Origin: Conchocele bisecta
Lineage: Eukaryota > Mollusca > Bivalvia > Lucinida > Thyasiridae
Reading direction: 5' to 3'
Length of the DNA stretch: 64,000 bases
Assembly (NCBI GenBank): GCA_029237695.1
Contig: JAQRGA010000045.1
Coordinates: 1-64,000, forward strand
Shown here: piece after piece, positions 34,983-46,900 of the stretch
Numbering within the stretch: the stretch's first letter is position 1
How the letters are laid out: each line of letters opens with the position of its first letter
The notes under the pieces: generated by a model
What the model was told of the DNA's origin: nothing
Database searches by the model: none
The model's input: only the letters and a program-made list of their open reading frames with translations
Program-made: the position numbers and the translations under genes

Positions 34983-37900
34983 TCTGCGTCGTTCACAAAC
35001 TTAACGTTGGGGTAAATGTCTTATAACTTCTGTTTCCTTTCATGCAACACCTTGTTATTTCATACATGCATTCCTCAGATGACCCTCTATCATGCTGTAG
35101 CAAATCCATGACCCACCACCCAACGCTTACCCCAAGGTCAAGGTCACAAACCTAGCACATTCATAAACTTAACGTTGGGGTAAATTTCTTATAACATCTG
35201 TTTCCTTTCATGGAACGCCTTGATATTTCATACATACAGTCCTCAGATGACCCTCTATCATGATGTAGCAAATCCATGACCCACCACCCAACCCTTACCC
35301 CAGGGTCAAGGTCACAAACTTAGCATGTTCATAAACTTAACGTTAGGGTACATGTTGTGTAACTTCTATTTATTTACAGGGAATGTTTTTATATTTCATA
35401 CATGCATTCATCTGATGACCCTCTATCATGATGTCGCAAATCTACGATCCATCACCCAACCCTTACTCCAAGGTTAAGGTCACAAACTTAGCATGTTCAT
35501 AAACTTAACGTTGGGGTAAATGTTGTGTAACTTCTGTTTATTGACATGGAACGCCTTCATATTTCATACATGGATTCATCTGATGATACTATATCGTGCT
35601 ATAGCAAATCCATGACCCACCACCCACCCCTTACCTCAAGGTCAAGGTCACAAACTTAGCTCATTCATAAACTTAACGTTGGGGTAAATGTCTTATAACA
35701 TCTGTTTTCTTTCATGGAACGCCTTGATAGTTCATACATGCATTCCTCAGATGACCCTCTAGCATGCTGTAGCAAATCCACGACTCACCACCCAACCCTT
35801 ACCCCAAGTCAAGGTCACAAACCTAGCACATTCATCAACTTAACGTTGGGGTAAATGTTGTGTGACTTCTGTTTATTTACAGGGAACGCTTTGATATTTC
35901 ATACATGCATTCATATGATGACCCTCTATTGTGCTACAGCAAATCCATAACCCACCCCACCCCTTTTCCCAAGGTCAAGGTCACAAACTTAGCACATTGA
36001 TACATGCATTCCTCATGTGAATAGCTATCATGCTGTAGAAAATCACTAACTTAGTGCGTTCATAAACTTAACGTTGGGTTAAATTTTGTTGTACTTCTGT
36101 TTTCAGGGAGCGCATTGATATTTCATACATGCATCTTAATATGCTATATTATGCTATCGCAAACCCACGACTCACCTTGCACCACTGACCCCAATGTCAA
36201 GGTCCACCACACGCCCCTTAACCCAAGGTCAAGTTATATAATATTCATGTTTTTTTATGCAACTGTGCAAAGTTTGAGTGAAGGCTGCCAACAGGCGAGC
36301 TTCGTTGTCTTCTGACAACTCTTGTTTGATATGCAATGATCATACTTTATAATATGTCGAAAATATCATTTTTTCAGGTGACGCATTTAATTAGCATAAA
36401 TAATTAAAGAATGCCATGCCTCATTTGCATATGAAAATAGCCTGACACCACAGCGAGTCACTAGCAGTAAAATAAATACTACTAAATGATTATTTCTGTA
36501 TAGCGGGCACTCGTAATTTTTAGAAATGGTGGAATAGTGACACAATTATACACTTACTAGTTAATTCCTATAAAGAACAGTTTGTGCCTACTGAGTGGGC
36601 ATGTATCGGTCAACATGTCCGTTTACTGCGAAAAACTTGTTGTCAAAACAATTTGGTGCTTTCATCCATTATTTTGTTTTGAGAGCCAGCTAGCAATCAT
36701 ACTCATTGCATTCGTAATTTGATTAAACAGTTAGAAACCCAAATAAATAACACCCCTCCGACATCGCGGGACGTTTAAAACCTGCAAGTCACCATGCATG
36801 TGCCACATAAATTTCATTCGTGAAAAGACAGGGCAGGCTATCTCTTTATTATCGTTGCCAATCGCCCCAGTAGAAACGTGACACCATCATTACCGTCTTC
36901 GGCAAATGGCCTTCGCTCCATGAATACAAAACATGTAGAAGATGCGGCTCCAAGGAAACTACTGTCTGTTTTACCAAACCTGACCAAATTTATCGGCTAT
37001 ATAAACAATGCCAACACAATATTTTTTTTCGATAAAATTTAATTTTATCAAAATTTAACAATGAGCCTTCTTTTTATTTAGTGAAATTTATTTCAATATT
37101 GATTTTATTACAAAAAGGCTACGGACGGCACGGGAGTAGATTGCAAGAGTTACAATTCGCAACTAATTAAATGTGATAAATATTTGCCTGCAAACAAAAC
37201 CGGAGAATGCAATATATCGCATCTAAGATTTGAATATTTTCCTGTGTAGCAAGCCCCCGGACCGCCCCCCCCCCCTAACCACCTCGCTCGCTTAATTGTA
37301 TCCCACGCACAACTGGGCCTCCACATCAGCCAGGCCTGGCGACGTCCCTGAATATGCACTGAATATGCACTGAATATGCACAGTTGTGATCAGAAAGTCG
37401 ACGAAATATATGATTAAAGTGTGTTTCGTCACCTTCTTTGCATATCTGAGACCCAGGTGGAAGGCTCGGACCTGTGACCCAACACATTTCCATTATACAC
37501 ATCTCATTACCCCACCCACCTGGTCCCGTACTGTACTGTTTACTATGTAGGAAAGTAGGAGACCCGGGGCCGTTTCACTAAACTTCGTACGACTAAAATG
37601 TTCGTAAGTACAAACTTATGATAGTCTGCAAATTTCACATTAACCATGTTTTCTTGTAAACGATTATTGGATGTACATGTATTGAGCATAGGCTGCATAG
37701 CAGCCTATGCTCAATAAATGTAAATCCATCAATTGAAACTTCCAGACGATCCTAAATTTGCACTTACGAACATTTTAGTCGTACAAAGTTTAGTGAAACG
37801 GGCACCCTGGTGGTGGGGTAATGGGATTTATTTAATCGGCATTTATTGTGTCACGGGTCCGAGTCTTACACCTGTGATCTGAGACCAAGTGCATTTACAT

Positions 37901-40900
37901 TTTTCAAATAGGTGACCATCTACGACTGACAATAAGTATATTGTGACACATGTGACCAGTAGCCGATTTCACCAAAGCTGTTAAGCGTACTTACAATGTA
38001 CCTAGCTAACTATACTTTGAGGGAGTGATCATTTATTTTTCCCGAAATGGATTATTTAATATATAACTAACGAATGCATATATTTGATGATAATAAGCAT
38101 GCAGAATTATTATTATACTGAATTTATTACATTATTACAGCCAAAATGGCTGTGATAAAGTAATAAATTCAGTATAATAAAAATTTATCCTTAAATTGAA
38201 ATTTCTCCCTCAAAGTGTAGTTTGTAATTTTAGTAAAACAGGCTACTGGTACGTCCCCTATGACTGGAGAAATGGGGCTTACGGAATTTATGACCAGTGT
38301 AGATCCTGATCAAATAGCACACTAATTTAACCTGAACAATTATGAATGTCCGAATCATGACGGGTGTTTCATTGATGGGATGTCGAACAGTGCAGATCCT
38401 GATCAGACTGTGCGGATGATCTGGATCTACACTGGTCGCAAAACCCATAATCCCCATTTCTCCAGTCACGGCTATATACAATGTAATGAAACCGTCAGAA
38501 GAGTGTCTGATCTGGTTAGATAAATTAGATTGTCTTGCTGGTCACTGCCTCTTGAGGGAATAGTTGATGGCCGTTGTTTCGACCGAGCCCGACTTCAGCT
38601 GTCCTGGGGGTCGTTCACTAAACTTTGTACGACTAAAATGTTCGTAAGTGCAAATTTAGAATCGTCCGGAAATTTTAATTGATGGATTTACATTTATTGA
38701 GCATATGCTATGCTCAATAAATGTAAATCCAATAATTCTTTACAAGAAAACAGTGTTAATGTGAAACTTTAGAGACTATCATAAGTTTGCACTTACGAAC
38801 ATTTTAGTCATACGAAGTTTAGTGAAACGGCCCCCTGGTTATAATGAGGGATCGTAGCTAGTTATTTCCCTTTGCAAATGCATTTATATAGATCCGGTCC
38901 TGTGTTTTATTTTAACGCTTATTTCGTACTGAATAATGCAAAATTAAAGACTGCGAACAGGGTAGACCCATATCAGACTGCAGACTGCCACAAAGAAAAT
39001 GGCACATGTGAACGGTTTATTTTTGGCGGGAGACATACTGTCTCCACGCTATTGGGATCGTGATTCTGGCCGTTTGCACGGGTCTACTTTCGGAAGTGGC
39101 TCTCTGTTCAACGGGGGACGTCTCAATAGGCTCAATTTGCGTTCGCAATTAACAACAGTCAGGTGACATTTAAAGTCAGCGAGTGAACTGAAAGCAAGTT
39201 ATTAATAGCAACGGCAATGCTCAACATTATGTGTAAAATAGTTGGCATGCCCAACTTTACTTTTGAAGAGAACACATTGCTGTTATTGAGACGCACCCCG
39301 TATCGCTATTGGGATCGTGATTCTCTGTTCATCGGGGGACGTCTCAATAGGCTCAATTTGCGTTCGCAATTAACAACAGTCAGGTGACATTTAAAGTCAG
39401 CGAGTGAACTGAAAGCAAGTTATTAATACCAACGGCAATGCTCAACATTATGTGTAAAATAGTTGGCATGCCCAACTTTACGTTTGAAGAGAACAAATTG
39501 CTGTTATTGAGACGCCCCCCGTATCGTGAACCACGCAGTCGCAATGCGACGTCGAAGGCCATTTCTTTTTCATATTGTGGTTTACGGGCGATTTTCGAAA
39601 AATTACCCTCTGGGTGAGCGAAACAAAATTCATGAAAACATTTTGCCGTTCATGCGGCATACACGTATGTAGGCCTACGCCCAATCATAATTTTGAAAAG
39701 ATTTCACATAATACGTCTGCAATATACCTCGTAAAACGGTTTATTAGTCGGACATAAAGCACCTTTGCTTCATCAACCTATTTGTGTTTAGGTGCAGGCT
39801 GTATTTTACAAACACCAGTAACTGATCAAGTTCTCCAAATTTGCAGATTGTACATCCAATAATCAACATCGAATATATTTCTAACAAGGAATTTCTGAGT
39901 ATGCAAATTCAGTAGTGGCTGTCTCCCGCCATTCAGTACTTTCAGTACTTTGATTTTTATACGGCATACATGCGGTTAAACTGGCTATTGACGTTCGCCG
40001 AATCTTAGCGAATGGAACGACTTTCTTAAGAGTGACATGTGACTGTGACTAGGGAAATGGGGCTTATAGGATTTGTGACTAGTGTAGTTGCTGACAAATA
40101 GCACAGTCTTGTAGCTAGTTCTGAGTACATAACTCTCATTACATTTCATTACACTGCATTACATACGAGTTATGGCGGAGTAGTCTTCCAATGTGCGTTT
40201 GAAGCGTTCTTTGTTTTCTTTCCACTTCGTCGAGAGTGACCTAAAAGTTTGCTATTTGCTAATACATCCCTAATTAGGTAAGTTTATGGTAATATGTGTG
40301 TGTCATATCGTAGAATTGTCTCTCAATAACAATATAGCGAAGTATGAACGTCAAAACGTCAGATTGTTTTCTATATTTTAGTGCGCGAAGTGGAAATGCT
40401 ATGACGCACTTTTTTTACTGTGTAGCGTGGTGTAGCGATATATTGCAACCTATTGCCTATAAAGCGGAAAACGTGCAACTATCATGTAGCCTGATATCTA
40501 TCTATATTGCTTGCCAGAATTATGACGTGTGTTTCACTGACGGACTGGCGAGCAATGCAGATCCTGATCAGACTGTGTGGATGCACAAGCTGCCTGGTCT
40601 GGATCTGCACTGGTCCACAAGTCCCATTTCTCCAATCACAGCCACATATGAGACACGCCATATGCGTTTGTACCTTCGTACATCTGCGTAATTTGATGAA
40701 ATACGTTTACAAAATATAGACTATCTTTCGTAAATGGAGTCAAAAGTTGACACAATTTTCAGAGTACATAAAATATTATACTCTTTTCACTTGATTTATG
40801 AAAAATATTGTAAATTTTGTTGTCCGAAGGTACAAACTCACATGGCATGTCTCAAATACGAGTAGACGTACATGTTCCTGAGACCCAAGTCCTTCAATAC

Positions 40901-43900
40901 TAAATTATGTGATTGGCAGATACGCTGGTCCCCGCTGTGAATCGCTGATTGACCCGTGTGTCCTTGACCCGTGCATCTCTGGAGGAACGTGCGTAACGAC
41001 TAGTGAAGGTCACACGTGCCAGTGTCGAGACGGTTACCTAGGCGACCGGTGTGAGGCAGCTGTGAGGTTTTGTTCGAGCGATAACCCGTGCCGGAATGGA
41101 GCCGTGTGTGAAGATATTCCGGAAGGCGAGTATATGAGCCGCCCCCGACTGAGATTAACCCTTTCACCACTAAGTAACTGGAATGGATTTTGATATGTTA
41201 ATTTTGCAGCCAATCCAACCATCACACAATCGTTTTCAGACTAGTCCATTTATGAAAAGGGGGTATTCTATGTTTTCAAACAGATGACAATTACTTTCAA
41301 ATTAATTAAGTGAAGATCCTTTGAATAAACCGCTATAGCGGACGTTCGTGTTCAAAGGGTTAAGGAGCAATCCAAGTGTCACAATATAATTTTCAGACTT
41401 GTCCATTTATAAGAAGGGGTGTTTTTATTCTAAAATGTATGAACATTATTTTCAAAAGGGCAGATCCTGATGAGACGGCTAGGCACGAGCCGGTTCATCT
41501 GCATCTACACTGTTTGCAAACTCACTATAGTGGTATGTAGTGTTGAAAGGGTTAAGACTATCCTTATATGCACTGGTGTGGGACAATGCTATTCCAAACG
41601 AGTATCAGAATATATCGTCAGAAACAAGGCTTTGCTGAGTTTCTGACAACATATTCTGACCACGAGCCTTGTCTCACACTAGTGCTTATAAAGGATAATT
41701 CTCATTGCACCTATATAGAACATATCTGCGAGTCTCAAAATATGTATCTGACACGCAAATAGAAACAAAATTGCTACTCCGCTCCATACCTCTCGCTATA
41801 ACATATCGGAAGCGAATTATTATGCCAATGATGCACAAATACGTTGTTGAATGGCATGACCGTATTTTATCCCGTCAACACAGTGCGTATGCGCCGTGAA
41901 ACACGGTGCCGTGAAACATTTTTGATATCCAGTCAATACTATTTTTTTTGCATTTTACAGCCATTTATAGGTGTTGACGGGATAAATAGAATAGTAGGTT
42001 ATTGCCGTGAATGGGAAAACATATCTGGCGCGGCACGGAAACGGGATGTGCTCGGCAGAGCCTCGCCCATCCTGTTTCCTAAGACTTGCCAGATATGTTT
42101 TCCCATTCACGGCACTAACCTACTATTCTCTATAACAGCAATAGCAGCATACGGGATCAAGGGGGTCATAAACTCAGGTCGTATTGTAAGTTCAAAAATA
42201 ACTTCGAAAGAGAAGCATATTGCAAGCTCTTGATTCCATTTAAGCACAGATCAGCTTTTGCCAAGTTTCGCTGTGGGGTTGCTCCCATTAGACTGGAAAC
42301 CGGACGATACGAACATATTGCCATGAATGAAAGGCTGTGTATATTTTGCAATGCTAATACTGTTGAAACGGAAAAGTATGTGTTTTTAGAATGTGATTTG
42401 TACAGTGATCTTAGAACTGTATTGTTCGATAAAGCTTGCAACATTGTTCCGGATTTCTTGAACTTGTGTGATATCGATAAGTTTGTCATCTTATTTTCTA
42501 ATAGTGATATCATGAAAGAATGTGTCAAAACTTGTTTCAATATTTTAAAAAGAAGGTGTGGTTTTCTTTATAGATGATCAATATACCGTACGTTAGGTCT
42601 TATTCATTTAACCATGTCTTATAGTGTAGATATTGTACTATATTCATGAATGATTGTGTCTATGTTTATCATGTGTTTTAGTGTACGGGTACGTCATAGT
42701 CATGATACACGCAGTAGGTTACATGTAGTGTGTGCATGTGCGTTATAGCATGTATCAGATGCTGGTGTCACGAACACGTTAGATAACTGTATGTACATAT
42801 TACCCATGTATTTTCATTTTTTTATGTGGCAAAACACATGTTTTATAGTGAGTGTAGTCTCTTATAATTCTTATAGAATGGTGATGTACTATTTTACTGT
42901 ATCTATATTGTATTATTATTGTGTGTACATTGATGATACTTTAATAAACAAATATATATATAGTATGCCATGACTCTATGAGGTCGTGATAATAAACGTG
43001 TTAAGAAACGTAATAAACAATAAGCCTCACACTTATTCATTATGTTACGGGGTAATTTTACGACACTTAAGCCGAACTATTGGCCCTATTAATTTATCAT
43101 GTCAAACACCCGCCACAACAAAACGACGATGATGATAATCAACTATAGTCTGTTTCACGAAAGCTGCCCAAATTTTACGGCCATATACACAATTCAAAAA
43201 CAATATTTTTTTCGATAATATTAAATTAAAGGAAAATTTAAGAATGAGCCTTCTTTTTATTTCGTGAAATTTGGTCAAATATTGATTTTATTGCGAAAAC
43301 AAAAATTCCCCATGTTAAATCTTCATGGGGAATGTTTTTAGAATTTCAGAAATACTGGACCGATTTTTAAAATTTAACTTTTGTTTTCTTAGTTAGATCA
43401 TTTCCAAGCTATCTATATAGGTTTCGGAGTCAATTTCAAAAATAAAATTGTTTTTTTGACTCCTCCCACAAGTCCTCTACCTCTTTTCCCCCCATGTTAA
43501 ATTCCCATAGAGAAATCAATTTTTCGTAATAAAACCAATATTTGACCAAATTTCACGAAATAAAAAGAAGGCTTATTCTTAAATTTTGCTTTAATTTAAT
43601 ATTATCGAATAAAATATTGTTTTTGCATTGTTTATATAGCCGTAAAATTTGGGCAGCTTTCGTGAAACAGACTATAAATATATTACTTATGGATAATCAA
43701 TATAATTATGAATCCTGTGTATACTTGTTTATCAACCTCTGTTAATACCAATATCAACGAGTATATGTGTATATATACATTTATCCAGTTGCTATGTTTA
43801 GTAATTGTTCAACCAGTTCATCATTTACATTTAAATTAACATAGTCATGTGAGCGTTACGTATTCTAGGAGGATACCTGTGTTTCTGTCGACCTGGTTAC

Positions 43901-46900
43901 TATGGCAACCAGTGTGAGAACGAGATCGACGAATGTTCACCTTCACCTTGTCACACGGGCACCTGCGAAGACCTCCTTAATGGCTATAAATGTACATGCC
44001 CAACAGGTTAGTGGTTGCTATGGTAACACTACCAATATAATTTCCTTGGCAGTATCAACATGTTGTCGGTGTTAATTGTACATGACTAATATTCTCGACA
44101 AACGAAAAACAGTATGTGGCAACACAGCTGCAACATAAGGACATGCCAATGTTGTTCTCTGTTAAGCGTCCACCCAGATGTTCAAAATCTACCTACGTAT
44201 CCGGTAAAAAGAATCAAAGCATTGGCAAAAAAAAAACAAAGGTAAATTTATGTTAAAAACTTCATCAACCCTTTGCAGTGTGCAAAGGGTTGATGAAGTT
44301 GTTAACATGACTATAAATTGCCGCCAGCAGACTTTAATAAAAATAAGAATAAGAACATGTACTGATTAAACTTATTATAAATTAATTCGCGATCAGTGTT
44401 CCTATTACATGTACTTCAGAAGTAAATAGTTGTAAACAGCATACACAGTGTGTTTGTTCACTCTCAAAACCTACCCGCACGCGGACGCTTTACAGAGAAA
44501 GAACTTGATATGGCCTAATTGCATGTTCGGGTAGGTTTTCACTCACAACTTACACGTTTATCATATTTATGGAAACAACTCGTAGAAATTAAATCAGCAC
44601 ATGAAAGCTGTTATAGGAATGAATGGACTTTTTGAAATAAATTCATCAAGAAAATGTGTTTATTTTCCGTTTTCTTAAGAATTATTTTAACTGCGCCTGA
44701 CGGTTACGGAAAGTAGTTCGGCGTGGGAGTTTACTGGGATATAAATTCTGGACAGAGACTTGCTACGGACCAATCAAATGTTAGGGAATTGTGTAAATAT
44801 TTTTGTGCTGGAATTATAGTGTCGTATACAATAAACAAGTAAAGTTCATATACAGTGGAACCCCTGTAACCCGCACTCCAATTTATTTTTGATGAGTTTC
44901 TTGGTCATTAATATCAGGTGATAATGTCTCTTCGTCATTGCATAGCACACAGCTATGGCTCAGAATGATCAAATGCCTGATTTACAGTGAAACCTCTCTA
45001 AGCCGGACATTGTCAGTGGGCAACCAGTTTATATTTTGTGTATCAATAAATAACAAACATGTATAACAAAGTCAGATCGCCGTTATGCCCGATCTGGTAG
45101 GATTCACACTATTGGTCCACACAATACATTCAATTATTGTCAAAGTCAAAAGGCTATTGATATTAATTTGCAAAATATTCTGATGCAGTTAGTATTATAA
45201 TGATCAGCTGTGTGAACTCAGATCTTGTGAACTGGACATAACACTTGTATACTTCTGCTCATATATATTTATTTTGTAAATTTACACGTACAGTGGAATC
45301 TGTCCAAAACCGGACACCTCTTGTATATTTGTTCCTCCATTTTAACCCTTAGAACGCGAGAAACGAACATTTTCTGATGTTGTTTCATATTTATTTTAAA
45401 TAAACCATACATGTATTTTGGCAGCACTTGTCATTCATTTCCATTTTAAAGTATTCTAAAATGCTGCCAAACTATATATTTGCTGATAAAAATGGAAATT
45501 AAACATTCAAAAGCCGATAACAAAACGTTCATTCATCATCTGAAGGGTTAATCAATACATACACTAATCTCAAACGCACGTTCTTGTGGCTGTAATTTAA
45601 CAGGAACTTCGGGTGTCAACTGTGAAGTTGCTGTGACAACCGGCTGCACAAGCGCCCCCTGCCACTACAACACTGCCACCTGTCAAGAGCTGGGGGCGGG
45701 GCGATATCACTGCGCCTGCGCGGAGGGATACAGCGGTGCTCACTGTGACGAGAACATTGACGACTGCAATGAGGCCAGCTGCGGATTGGCCAAAGTCTGT
45801 ATCGATCTCATCAACGGCTTTACGTGAGTCGACCAAGGTCACTGGTGCTGCACTCCGCAACGGCGTGAAATATTTCAAGTCGAAATAGGCGCCCGATTCC
45901 TGACAAATTTCCATTCAGCAGCATGCAGAAGATACTGCATACACACATGTTCGTCTAGTAACCGGCGCAAGAAATTTGCACCGGTTACTGGTCGAAAAAT
46001 GCGTTCATGGGATACGTCTACGTAGAGCTGAGTGGCATCACGTCTCGAAACTGGTGCATTTTTCGACATGAAACAGTTTACGCCGGCGTGAGGTGCATCA
46101 CTAATGAAAATATCCCACTTTATTTAAATAATTAAAGCTAATAACACTGTCTTCACATGCACATACAATGGTGATCACCACTACTAACACGGTATGGGCT
46201 GGCGGTGTGGCGTAAAACAAGAGAAAACACGTATTCCTTACCACGGATGTACACGCTAAAGGATGTAATGTAAGTTCGTCCGTGTGTACGGATGGTCTGT
46301 GGCCTAGGGATATGGCACCGTACTTGAATACCCGATGTTGTGAGTTCAATGCTCGCGCTAGGCGTGTACAATACTTACATAGTGTTTTCATCCCACTTGT
46401 TTTATTTGTCGGATGAGACTAGGCTGTGTTCCCGTCTCTATATGACCTTATCTGTTACTGGGACATTAAACCATTTCACTTTCACATTTTCGTCCGTATG
46501 TGTGCCCTTGCGTCCAATTAAAAAATGTGTCGAAGTTTCTCCAAATCCGCACAGGGGCCCACATTTTCTTGTGTTTTCTTCTCCAGATGCGAGTGTCACG
46601 TGGGTACGACGGGTGATCTGTGTGACATTTACACGGACACGTGTGTTAGCTCCCCTTGTCAGAACAGCGCCACCTGTGTCCATGAGGGAGACCGCTACGT
46701 CTGTCAGTGCCCACAAGGTAGGCGAATGGGGGTGGGGTGTGGGGGTGAGAGGGGGGTGCGGCGGGGTGGGGCGGAAGGGGATATGATCACTGACACAATT
46801 TGGTAGCACATGCGAAATGGAAACCTGACAAAATGTGGCAGCAACACGCGAAATGGAAACCTGACAAAATGTGGCAACACCTTTTGCCCTTTCCGTCCGT

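Larger units (their letters stand above)
34609..36605. mobile_element. family F element split by a family G array
   Basis: The left half 34609-34833 (AAAGGTACATGTCCACTCAG ... ACTATTTATTCTCTGTATTT) and the right half about 36330-36605 (ATGCAATGATCATACTTTAT ... TACTGAGTGGGCATGTA) are continuous in other F copies. About 1.5 kb of family G sequence is inserted between them. Confidence 0.8.

Noticed and set aside
34796..35015. Valine-glycine and threonine-proline repeat proteins
   Set aside because: They derive from the (GGCGTC)n microsatellite.
41125..41135. GT donor after GGCGA at 41129 for exon 3
   Set aside because: It ends in phase 2 and cannot join exon 4 in frame; the GC donor restores a complete EGF3.
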